Below, piece after piece: positions 1 to 6,259 of a stretch of DNA of 11,086 nt. Both the position numbers and the translations under genes were made by a program. The notes under the pieces are model-generated. The model had not been told where the DNA came from, made no database searches, and worked only from the letters and a program-made list of their open reading frames with translations. Source of the stretch: WRIS01 sp031549175 (lineage in GTDB: Bacteria; Actinomycetota; Coriobacteriia; Coriobacteriales; Eggerthellaceae); NCBI GenBank assembly GCA_031549175.1, contig JAVBQH010000142.1:1-11086 (forward strand), read 5' to 3'. The stretch's first letter is position 1, and each line of letters starts with the position of its first letter.

Positions 1-1
1 C

Positions 2-850
2 ATTATCAACTCTCTGACCGCCAGGGATAAGGCTCGGAGAAAGAGCTATAAGGATCTACTAAAGCATATAGATGCACTTTTGAAGCAGAAGGAAAAGTTT
101 CAAAAAACGTGGGATAAAATCCTGTCAAATTACAATAAAACAAGCAGCTCCAATAGCGAGAAGCTGGGAGGCCACACCTTGATTACCCAGCATAAGCTCA
201 GCCTAACAAAGGAAAGTATAGTCGAAGCCTTTAATTCAATTCTCAACAAGTCGAAGCACGTCTCCCCGGATAGTGAAGTCAAAGCGGAGGATCTTTTTAT
301 TGAAAACTACAGTAAAAAGATAATAAGTGATGGTTCATATAGTACGGTGGCTACAAAAATTGTTGCAAAGCTGGAAAACCTAAACGATGTTTCCTACTCG
401 GTTATCTCGAAGGATGATGTAAGCTGGGAACTTTTAAGTCCTGGACGTAAAGCGTCGGTAGTGTTAGACCTATTGCTCGCATATAAAGACGACAATGCAA
501 CGCTCATTATTGATCAGCCAGAAGACAATTTGGCAGCAGATTATATTTCAGGTGGCTTGGTTGAGGCGATTAAGGGGGCAAAAAAGAATCGCCAAATAAT
601 TGTTGTGACCCACGATTCAACCATCCCGGTTTTGGGAGATGCAGAATATGTAATTGTGTGCAAAAACAATGGGAAAATTAAGATTAGAAGCGCTCCTCTT
701 GAAGGAGAGATCGACGGAGTTCGGGCGCTTGATTATGTTGCTGAGTTAACTGATGGCGGTAAGCAAGCTGTAAAGCAAAGATACAAAAAGTACGATCTAA
801 AAGATCTGAGGAGGGTAAATGAAGATACTGGTAACAAAGAATCAGCATGA
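2..850 (+). CDS. SMC/ABC-like ATPase, C-terminal part (TrlF-like), 5' partial
   Basis: The frame is open from base 2 with no start, so this is the last 282 residues of a larger protein. Visible: a helical charged stretch at the left edge; an ABC-type signature (SPGRKAS) from base 437; a Walker B strand (TLIIDQPED) from base 500, with its acidic residues at 512 and 521; a D-loop-like DNL; and a switch histidine in VVTHD at base 611. The tail (PVLGDAEYVIV, then a short GEIDG segment and a KQRYKKY end) matches my memory of TrlF-family AAA-like ATPases, in which a PHP domain precedes an SMC-like ATPase. The Walker A and any PHP domain lie outside the window. AT-rich codon use differs from the genes at the right, which suggests transfer. 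It overlaps the next gene by 32 bases, implying an operon. ATPase fold is near certain; the TrlF assignment is an inference. Confidence 0.75.
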   Translation: MINSLTARDKARRKSYKDLLKHIDALLKQKEKFQKTWDKILSNYNKTSSSNSEKLGGHTLITQHKLSLTKESIVEAFNSILNKSKHVSPDSEVKAEDLFIENYSKKIISDGSYSTVATKIVAKLENLNDVSYSVISKDDVSWELLSPGRKASVVLDLLLAYKDDNATLIIDQPEDNLAADYISGGLVEAIKGAKKNRQIIVVTHDSTIPVLGDAEYVIVCKNNGKIKIRSAPLEGEIDGVRALDYVAELTDGGKQAVKQRYKKYDLKDLRRVNEDTGNKESA

Positions 851-1166
851 TGAGATAGTCATAAAAATGCAAGATATAGCAGGGCAAGAGGAAAACTTTG
901 ACTACATAAAGTTTCTCGATTATCTGCTTGCTAAACGGCAAGACATTGAAGTGACATCGGATGGATGTATGAACGAAGACGCTACGAAAGAGCTCGAAAA
1001 AATGGCAACTGCCATCAAGGAGAAAGTTGATGCTGCTAGAACACGAATATCAGTAATTGGGGAGACTCCAGCGCCCGACGAAGATGATAAAAAAGCAGGC
1101 GACGATTTTTATTTTGGCGATGAAGACGAAGAGGACGAATATCTCCAACCCGATCACGGTTACTAA
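819..1166 (+). CDS. Small acidic protein of unknown function, paired with the ATPase
   Basis: A 115-residue protein that I do not recognise. The ATG at 819 has a strong ribosome binding site (GAGGAGGG, about 807-814) inside the end of the upstream ATPase gene, and the two frames overlap by 32 bases, so translation is probably coupled. The N-terminal half is mixed alpha/beta-like (MKILVTKNQHDEIVI). The middle is a charged helix (KELEKMATAIKEKVDAARTR). The last 30 residues are strongly acidic (DEDD, then DEDEEDEYL), a tail expected to be disordered or DNA-mimicking. No transmembrane segment or signal peptide is seen. Its overlap suggests a partner or regulator of the ATPase. Codon use is AT-rich like its neighbour. 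Confidence 0.7.
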   Translation: MKILVTKNQHDEIVIKMQDIAGQEENFDYIKFLDYLLAKRQDIEVTSDGCMNEDATKELEKMATAIKEKVDAARTRISVIGETPAPDEDDKKAGDDFYFGDEDEEDEYLQPDHGY

Positions 1167-1249
1167 TACTGTTGCTGTGCCAACTTTGGAGCGTCTGGTA
1201 TCAAAGAGGCATATGTTTGTGCTCTACACCTCCGATAATAGGTCAAGCG

Positions 1250-1900
1250 CTATAAGGCTGCCAACTGCTTGATAGTTCCTCTAAGCAGACCAGCCAAGGG
1301 CGAGCAATCGGTCATTGAGGTAATATAAGCATCCACCACCAGCTCGGGCTCAATTGCGGTTAAGTTGAGATTCCATCCTGCTTGTCGGGAGAGCTGGTCG
1401 ATGAACACACGTTGGGTGCGTCCGTTGCCTTCGCGGAACGGGTGAAGCGCATTGATTTCTGCGATGTAGAACGCGATTCGGTCGGCAAAGGCCTCGTGGT
1501 CGAGATCTCGGAGAAAATTCTCGCTTTTCAGCTTTCCGAACAGGTCTGTAGAGTAAGGTTCGATGTATTCCGCCGCGCAGAACAAGGAGTTCCCTTTGGA
1601 GATAAAACCTTTCCTTCTGATCTGGCCTGCCCATTCGTATATCTCCTCAAACAGCGCCTTGTGAATGGCCTGCAAGTGCTTCAAATCGTATTTTCCGACA
1701 ACAGGAGTGACCTCAAGCGAGGCGATTGCTGCACCGGTGATGGCTTTTTCGATGCGTGAGAGCTCGATCGGATTCGTAAGACCGAATTTGTTGATGAGCG
1801 TACTGGTTCCCTCGTAAACGTAAGGGTCATCGGGGTCATAGCGGTAATCGAAGGCCTGATCTTCGTGGCTAGGCATTGGATGCTGCGGTCTTTCTCGCAT
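1250..1900 (-). CDS. Fic family protein, AMP-transferase toxin (VbhT-like)
   Basis: A 216-residue Fic-domain protein. The diagnostic motif HPFREGNGR is at residues 153-161, with catalytic H153 and the phosphate-binding GNGR intact. The flap region before it (IRRKGFISKGNSLFCAAEYI) resembles VbhT-type enzymes. Fic proteins of this class transfer AMP from ATP to target hydroxyls; characterised relatives modify DNA gyrase and topoisomerase IV. No C-terminal secretion domain follows, so it looks like a plain toxin. It lies directly downstream of a VbhA-type antitoxin. From the first ATG (1900) the overlap is 32 bases; a second ATG at 1876 would give an 8-base overlap. Neither has a clear ribosome binding site, so translational coupling to the antitoxin is likely. 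Family call is secure; target and activity are inferred. Confidence 0.92.
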   Translation of the reverse strand: MRERPQHPMPSHEDQAFDYRYDPDDPYVYEGTSTLINKFGLTNPIELSRIEKAITGAAIASLEVTPVVGKYDLKHLQAIHKALFEEIYEWAGQIRRKGFISKGNSLFCAAEYIEPYSTDLFGKLKSENFLRDLDHEAFADRIAFYIAEINALHPFREGNGRTQRVFIDQLSRQAGWNLNLTAIEPELVVDAYITSMTDCSPLAGLLRGTIKQLAAL

Positions 1901-2054
1901 CCTCGACGTACAGGGCGATGAGCTCTTGGAAGCTCAGTTCGCCACGGCCGACACGCCTCAGGTTCTCTTTCTCTTCATCAGACATAGTCAAGTGCTCGAC
2001 AGCGAGCGAGTGCTCGACTTCGTTGATGATGTTTTCCATTTCCTGAGCGGTCAT
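1869..2054 (-). CDS. VbhA-type antitoxin of the Fic protein
   Basis: A 61-residue protein directly upstream of the Fic gene. The ATG at 2054 has an ideal AGGAGG site (2061-2066) with a six-base gap. It shows the small helical VbhA-like plan: an N-terminal helix carrying the inhibitory motif, then SDEEKENLRRVGRGELSFQE and a final helix. In this family a (S/T)xxxE(G/N) motif blocks the ATP gamma-phosphate position in Fic. Here the best match is S16-L-A-V-E20-H21: serine and glutamate are kept, but the usual G/N is histidine. Position, size and C-terminal pattern support the call; tight inhibition is not proven from sequence. Confidence 0.85.
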   Translation of the reverse strand: MTAQEMENIINEVEHSLAVEHLTMSDEEKENLRRVGRGELSFQELIALYVEDARKTAASNA

Positions 2055-2068
2055 TGCATGCCTCCTAA

Positions 2069-2078
2069 ATATGCATAT
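2069..2078. promoter_or_regulatory. 10-bp palindrome upstream of the toxin-antitoxin operon
   Basis: ATATGCATAT is a perfect 10-bp palindrome, just upstream of the AGGAGG of the antitoxin gene. Its position would suit an operator for autoregulation, but I cannot place a convincing promoter here. The remaining 290 bases between this operon and the release-factor-like gene show no supportable gene. Confidence 0.25.
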
Positions 2079-2343
2079 AGTTTACCATGATGATGTGAAG
2101 TGGGAGTGTATGCAAGGTAGTTCCGTCCGAGGCTATTTCGATGCTCTTCGATCAATCCCAAAATGGGTCTCAGATGGGTCTTACGCAAACGAAAAAGGTT
2201 GTTGCGGGCTGTTGACGCTTGGTGCCGTTTGTTGCCGCTACCTAAATGACCTGCGGTTTCAAAATCGCACATTTGCTCAAATCCATTGGGCTCCCATTCG
2301 TTTGTTCTGCCATTTTTGGTAGCAGATCATTTGATGTGCAGGG

Positions 2344-2718
2344 CTACTCTTCGACCTTCTTCCGATATGATTTTTTCGCACTGACGATATGCTTGGTTCG
2401 AAGACGCTTTTCTTTTGCGCCGCGCGGGATGCGGGTCTTCTTGCGAACCGTTGGAGGTCGTGCCTTGCGCTCAAAGATTGCATGAAGCTTCTGAAGGCAG
2501 AGCTGTCGATTGCGAAACTGGCTGCGTGACTCACGGGAGGTTACCGTGATGCCGGTTGGCAGGTGTTTCATGCGAACGGCAGAGTCGGTGGTGTTGACGC
2601 CTTGGCCGCCAGGACCGGTCGCGCGAAACACCGACACCTCGCAATCGCGGGCTACTGCTTCAAGCGGCTGGGCTGCAAATCGAGCGAAGTCGTGGTATGA
2701 CAGGCTGCTTTCCTCCAT
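2344..2718 (-). CDS. Release-factor-like protein with GGQ domain (ArfB/RF-1 domain family)
   Basis: A 124-residue protein if it starts at the ATG at 2718; the frame is open further upstream to 2811, but that part looks non-coding. It has the peptidyl-tRNA hydrolysis motif GPGGQGVN with GGQ at residues 37-39, followed by the family pattern MKHLPTGITVTSRESRSQ. It ends in a lysine/arginine-rich tail (RKKTRIPRGAKEKRLRTK) like the ArfB and mitochondrial mtRF-R tails that enter the mRNA channel of stalled ribosomes. It lacks the codon-recognition domains of RF1/RF2, so a role in ribosome rescue is likely. The start is not firm: no good ribosome binding site precedes 2718, and a GGAGG lies just inside the gene, so a slightly later non-ATG start is possible. 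The family call is strong; the exact rescue role is inferred. Confidence 0.88.
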   Translation of the reverse strand: MEESSLSYHDFARFAAQPLEAVARDCEVSVFRATGPGGQGVNTTDSAVRMKHLPTGITVTSRESRSQFRNRQLCLQKLHAIFERKARPPTVRKKTRIPRGAKEKRLRTKHIVSAKKSYRKKVEE

Positions 2719-2800
2719 GCATCCATAGTAACAGACTGCGTATACCGAGAATCGCATGGCGCAATGCTGCTCGATCCGAAGAAGGTGATGTGCCTTGCGC

Positions 2801-2837
2801 CTGCCACACAAGCAGCAACGTCACGAGATACGAAAAC
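2801..2837. repeat. Imperfect direct repeat, left copy
   Basis: CTGCCACACAAGCAGC followed by a GTCACGAGATACG core closely resembles the stretch at 4278-4312, with a three-base indel and about five mismatches. The two copies lie on either side of the unknown gene at 2971-4188. Confidence 0.5.
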
Positions 2838-2894
2838 ACCGACAAGGCTTTCCGGGCGTAGGGTCTACAAATCGGTTCAACCTAGGTCGAATTG

Positions 2895-2924
2895 CTGTCG
2901 TATATGGCATGTGCGGGCTATAAT
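2895..2924 (+). promoter_or_regulatory. Promoter of the unknown membrane-associated gene
   Basis: A perfect TATAAT at 2919-2924 is preceded by a weak -35 (CTGTCG, 2895-2900) with an 18-base spacer. Transcription would start near 2931, which fits translation from the ATG at 2971 and argues against the longer open frame beginning at 2764. Confidence 0.55.
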
Positions 2925-2970
2925 GGATAGTGGATTAGACTATGGGCAAGGGTCGGGGAGATATAAGTAT

Positions 2971-4188
2971 ATGAACAGTGAAAATAATATAGTTGCTCCG
3001 AAAGACGACGATTCTATTGAAGAGATAGCTCTAGAAGCAGATCTTACAAACGAGGAGGCGGATCGACAGATTAAAGAGGCTGTTACCGGACGCCAGAATG
3101 CCGTTCGTAAATATATACGATGGATACGTCGACGCAGTCCCGATGCTACTCCAGCAGAAGTTATCACCGTGCTTGGACAAAGCTACATTTCGGCAATAAC
3201 TGCTGCAGGGGCTGCAGTAACAGTAGGTGGTATTGCAGCCGAGATTGGTATAGCGCTTATCCCGGGTGGAGGAGTGGTTAAAGGTGGAGCAAAAGCGATT
3301 GCTAAATCAGCTGCTTTAGGTGTGGCTAAGTCAGGCGCTCAAATGGCTACGAACACCCTATTGCCAGCAGGAGAAGAGCAGATTCAATTTGAAATCACAG
3401 CCTTGTACGCTCTCGCTATTGCTGAGATTCATGGCATTGAATACGATCAGCAACAAGCACAAGCTCTTGTGTATGGGTTGACAAACGGTCAGATAAGCCA
3501 TCAGCGCGTTTCTTCTATTGCTGAAAATCTGACAAAGACCCCAGACACTGAAGTTGCCATAGGTTGTTCAAAGGAAGACAATGAAAAGAAGCACCCTATC
3601 CACTGGGCAAATACACTAGCTGACTCATTGCCTAATGAGTCAGCGCAGAATTTCGTTCGCAATATTCAATCAGGTGTGCTCGAGAACACCCAGATAGACT
3701 TGAGCGGCAAACAACAGACAGCTATCGAATGTGGCGTTGGTGCCGTTACAGGAGGAATCACAAAATTTGTTTTTGGCCGAGAAGTAGTCGAAGCCGCCAA
3801 TTTGGCATTCTCAGAGGCTCCTTTGGTCTTTCCAGACTATCTTGACGTGCCGACTGATCCAGAGCCGGAAGAAGGCGAGACCAACCAGGCCTTAGAGGCT
3901 CTTGAGGAGGCTGCCAGGGCGGTTAGTGAGCAAGTGCGCTCTGGCTCAGAGGTCGTCGCAAAAGGAGTCACCGTTACTGCAGATAAAATAACACGTCCAT
4001 TTCGAAGTGTTGATCTCGATGGGGATGGGGTGTCCGATGAACCACAAGCACTCATTGCAGCAAAGGGTTTTGGGAGGCTTATCTCAGGCGCGGCAAAATC
4101 CGTTGGTAGTGCGGTTGATTCTCCGTTCAAGCACAAGAGACATGGTAGCCGCGCTGGCGACGCTCAGCGTAGTCCGGAATCCGAGTAG
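2971..4188 (+). CDS. Unknown protein with glycine/alanine-rich hydrophobic core and calcium-loop-like motif
   Basis: 405 residues from the ATG at 2971, chosen because GGGGAG (2955-2960) and a TATAAT promoter precede it. Layout: an acidic N-terminus; a basic helix (VRKYIRWIRRR); a motif DATPAEVITVLGQSYISAITA; a long Gly/Ala-rich hydrophobic stretch (about residues 75-130) that could insert in or lie on a membrane; then PAGEEQIQFEITALYALAIAE. I remember a similar pattern, WLRRR-PDATPAEVI followed by an ALYALAIAEIHGI-like stretch, in uncharacterised actinobacterial proteins. The C-terminal third is acidic, then carries DLDGDGVSDE, a DxDxDG loop of the EF-hand type, followed by a basic tail. No signal peptide is seen. 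No catalytic motif is visible and function is unknown. GC content is lower than in the genes to the right. Confidence 0.8.
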   Translation: MNSENNIVAPKDDDSIEEIALEADLTNEEADRQIKEAVTGRQNAVRKYIRWIRRRSPDATPAEVITVLGQSYISAITAAGAAVTVGGIAAEIGIALIPGGGVVKGGAKAIAKSAALGVAKSGAQMATNTLLPAGEEQIQFEITALYALAIAEIHGIEYDQQQAQALVYGLTNGQISHQRVSSIAENLTKTPDTEVAIGCSKEDNEKKHPIHWANTLADSLPNESAQNFVRNIQSGVLENTQIDLSGKQQTAIECGVGAVTGGITKFVFGREVVEAANLAFSEAPLVFPDYLDVPTDPEPEEGETNQALEALEEAARAVSEQVRSGSEVVAKGVTVTADKITRPFRSVDLDGDGVSDEPQALIAAKGFGRLISGAAKSVGSAVDSPFKHKRHGSRAGDAQRSPESE

Positions 4189-4457
4189 CAAGCTAGCCCC
4201 TTTAGCATAAACTTTGGTGTTAGCGAGTTTGCGAAGCGGTCGTTAACGCAGCCCGGCCTCCCAACGACCGCCAGCCGCTGCCATACAAGCAGCGTCGCGG
4301 GATACGACTACGTCAACACAGCGATGATCGGGATATAGGTCCTTATACTCAGCAGCGCGCCCGAGGCGTCCAAACGCAGCAGGCATAGTCCAGGCATTGC
4401 GAGCCCTTCTTCCCTGCGAAGAAAGGAAAGAAAGCCGCCAACAGGCCGGGGGACGGT
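4189..4457. other. Intergenic stretch with hairpin, no gene seen
   Basis: No supportable gene. It holds a perfect nine-base inverted repeat, GCGGTCGTT (4236-4244) with AACGACCGC (4263-4271), separated by 18 bases and without a T-run. It also holds the right copy of the direct repeat. The hairpin could end transcription of the upstream gene or be a remnant of a mobile element end. Confidence 0.5.
4278..4312. repeat. Imperfect direct repeat, right copy
   Basis: CTGCCATACAAGCAGC followed by a GTCGCGGGATACG core matches the copy at 2801-2837, in the same orientation and about 1.48 kb away. Confidence 0.5.
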
Positions 4458-4485
4458 TTATCTCATGTTACCCAAGGATAACCGT
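4452..4485. repeat. Imperfect inverted repeat before the VOC gene promoter
   Basis: GACGGTTTATC (4452-4462) pairs imperfectly with GGATAACCGTC (about 4476-4486). It lies ten bases upstream of the -35 of the VOC gene, so it could be an operator or a terminator stem; no T-run follows. Confidence 0.35.
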
Positions 4486-4494
4486 CTGGTAAGA

Positions 4495-4523
4495 TTGTCC
4501 AGGTGAATCTTTGCTAGTATGCT
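4495..4523 (+). promoter_or_regulatory. Promoter of the VOC family gene
   Basis: TTGTCC (4495-4500) and TATGCT (4518-4523) are separated by the ideal 17 bases, 60 bases upstream of the start codon. The leader contains a small hairpin, GAGGGC (4540-4545) with GCCCTC (4551-4556). Confidence 0.6.
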
Positions 4524-4583
4524 AATGAATGTCCTGAAAGAGGGCAGGCCGCCCTCGAAAACAAGGGAAACAAGGTGAACGCA

Positions 4584-5495
4584 ATGAACAAGATAGCCCC
4601 GCAGATATGGTGCGACCAAAACGCTTTGGAAGCCGCCGAGTTCTACGTGGAAACATTCAAGTACGGGCACATCGAGTCGGTAAGCCACTACTTCGACGGG
4701 CTTTTCCCCGACGACTTCGAAGGTACCATCCCGCCTGACGGCACGGTTCTCTACGTTGACTTCGAGATCTGCGGCCAGCGCTTCGGCGCCGTGAACGGCG
4801 GGCCGGTTTTTAAGCCGAACCCCTCCATCTCGTTTTTCGTCGTATGCAATTTGAGGGAAGAGCTCGATGAGCTTTGGGGGAAGCTCGTCGATGGCGGCCG
4901 CGCCCTGATGCCTCTCGGCGAATACCCTTTCAGCGAGCGCTTCGGCTGGCTCGAGGACCGCTTCGGCGTCTCCTGGCAGCTCATTTTGTCCCACGAGCAG
5001 AAGAAGCTCAACAAGATCAGCCCCTACCTGCTTTTCACCGGTGCGGTCGACGGGCGTGCCGAAGAGGCTATAGGGCAGTACAGCGGACTGTTCGCCGACT
5101 ACTCCATGGATCTGTTCGAGCGGCACGGCAAGGACAGCGGCGGCACCGAGGGCAGCGTGCTCCATGCGGAATTCAGGATGGGCGGGACGTCGTTCGTCGC
5201 GATGGACAGCAGCGCCCCGCATCCATTTACCTTCAGCGAGGGCGTCTCGCTTATGATCCCCTGTGACACACAAGATGAGATCGACTTCTACTGGGAAAAG
5301 CTGACCGAGGGCGGCCAGGAACAGCCCTGCGGTTGGCTGAAAGACAAGTTCGGCGTGTCATGGCAGGTCTCACCGAGCGAGCTCGGGCGTCTCACTGATG
5401 AAAGCGACAAAACCCGTGCGGCGCGCGTGAACCGTGCGATGCTGCAGATGAAGAAGATCGACATCCAGGCGCTATGGGATGCATACAACCAATAG
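4584..5495 (+). CDS. Tandem VOC superfamily protein (PhnB / 3-dmu-9_3-mt-like)
   Basis: 303 residues from the ATG at 4584, preceded by AAGGTGA at a good distance; a GTG at 4575 is the alternative start. There are two repeats of one fold. The first (about residues 5-135) begins KIAPQIWCDQNALEAAEFYVETF and ends FGWLEDRFGVSWQLIL. The second (about 145-270) begins KISPYLLFTGAVDGRAEEAI and ends CGWLKDKFGVSWQV. The phrases WLxDxFGVSWQ and the N-terminal F/WxD-ALEAAEFY pattern are typical of the PhnB-like branch of the glyoxalase/bleomycin-resistance (VOC) superfamily. These proteins are cytosolic, usually dimeric or internally duplicated, and their substrates are mostly unknown. No function beyond the fold can be assigned. 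The gene stands alone between its own promoter and a strong hairpin. Confidence 0.88.
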   Translation: MNKIAPQIWCDQNALEAAEFYVETFKYGHIESVSHYFDGLFPDDFEGTIPPDGTVLYVDFEICGQRFGAVNGGPVFKPNPSISFFVVCNLREELDELWGKLVDGGRALMPLGEYPFSERFGWLEDRFGVSWQLILSHEQKKLNKISPYLLFTGAVDGRAEEAIGQYSGLFADYSMDLFERHGKDSGGTEGSVLHAEFRMGGTSFVAMDSSAPHPFTFSEGVSLMIPCDTQDEIDFYWEKLTEGGQEQPCGWLKDKFGVSWQVSPSELGRLTDESDKTRAARVNRAMLQMKKIDIQALWDAYNQ

Positions 5496-5503
5496 AGGGG
5501 CAC

Positions 5504-5535
5504 TGGGCCTCGGGTTTGTTCCAGCCCGAGGCCCA
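5504..5535 (+). terminator. Strong hairpin after the VOC gene
   Basis: An 11-base perfect stem, TGGGCCTCGGG (5504-5514) with CCCGAGGCCCA (5525-5535), and a ten-base loop, begins nine bases after the stop codon. There is no T-run, so termination could be incomplete, or the stem may protect the mRNA end. Confidence 0.6.
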
Positions 5536-5691
5536 TTCCATACTCATGTGATACATCCATCTGCAGAAATCCACAAGCCATACAGCGCGTCATCAATGCG
5601 GTGTCGAAGGGAAAACACTTTCAGCCACAAGACCCTTGGCGGGTATACAGTGTGCCCATAGGCAATCCACGTCAATGTGAGAGGAGAAGCC

Positions 5692-6180
5692 ATGAGCAAG
5701 CTTGTAGTGCTGGGATATCCGAATGAGGAAAAGGCGAAGGCAGCCTATCAGGAAGTCTTGAACCTCGAGAAAGAGCTGATCGTAGACCTGCAGTCCGTTG
5801 CCGTCGTCGCTAGAAGGGGTGACGGGAAGTACGACGTGGTCACCCCGGGCGGTTCGATCGGCACCTCCACCGTGTGGGGCCTGTTCTGGGGAATCCTCTT
5901 CGGGATGATCTTCTTCGTCCCGTTTTTCGGGGCTGCGATCGGGGCAGGGTTCGGGGCGCTTGCCGGCGTCATTTCCAAGAACGGTGTGGACAACGATTTC
6001 CAAGAACGGGTGCGAAACCTCCTTACCACAACGGACAGCGCCGCTGTCTTTATGATCATCGATGATGTGACGGCGGACAAATTCGTTTCGGCATTGAGGC
6101 CTTTCGGCGGAGATGTCCTCCAGACCTCGCTTTCCGTCAAAGATGAGGAAGAACTCAAGCACGCCCTTTTCAAAGGATAG
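5692..6180 (+). CDS. DUF1269 domain membrane protein
   Basis: 162 residues. The ATG at 5692 is preceded by GAGAGGAG (about 5679-5686), which favours it over an in-frame GTG at 5677. The N-terminus MSKLVVLGYPNEEKAKAAYQ and the following VVDLQSVAVV-like strand match the DUF1269 family. The middle (about residues 62-95) is a glycine-zipper hydrophobic hairpin (GLFWGILFGMIFFVPFFGAA) expected to insert in the membrane. The C-terminal half has an ALRPFGGDVLQTSLS strand and ends ELKHALFKG. Family members are found widely, often with stress or envelope genes, but no reaction is known. No partner gene is adjacent on the same strand. Confidence 0.88.
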   Translation: MSKLVVLGYPNEEKAKAAYQEVLNLEKELIVDLQSVAVVARRGDGKYDVVTPGGSIGTSTVWGLFWGILFGMIFFVPFFGAAIGAGFGALAGVISKNGVDNDFQERVRNLLTTTDSAAVFMIIDDVTADKFVSALRPFGGDVLQTSLSVKDEEELKHALFKG

Positions 6181-6205
6181 GAAACTGCAGGAACCGGGCG
6201 GCCGT

Positions 6206-6231
6206 CCCTTGTGGGCAGCTGCGCACAAAGG
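6206..6231. terminator. Palindrome between convergent genes
   Basis: CCCTTGTG and CACAAAGG flank a self-complementary GCAGCTGC, giving a 26-base near-palindrome between the DUF1269 gene and nrdG. In either direction it can form a hairpin, so a shared terminator is plausible. It has no clear T-run and may instead be another REP-like element. Confidence 0.4.
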
Positions 6232-6259
6232 AAAAGGACAGGCTGACCCCCGACGAGGC

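Noticed and set aside
2051..2343. Short open frames on both strands between the antitoxin and the release-factor-like gene
   Set aside because: They overlap each other and the antitoxin leader, lack ribosome binding sites and show no familiar motif.
2764..2970. Longer start for the gene at 2971
   Set aside because: The extra 69 residues include the direct repeat and cover a perfect TATAAT at 2919-2924; a ribosome binding site supports the start at 2971.
4458..5273. 271-codon open frame on the minus strand across the VOC gene
   Set aside because: The plus-strand product has clear tandem VOC motifs; the antisense product is low in recognisable patterns and covers the promoter of the VOC gene.
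5593..6228. 211-codon open frame on the minus strand across the DUF1269 gene
   Set aside because: The plus strand has a strong ribosome binding site and a family match; the antisense frame has neither.
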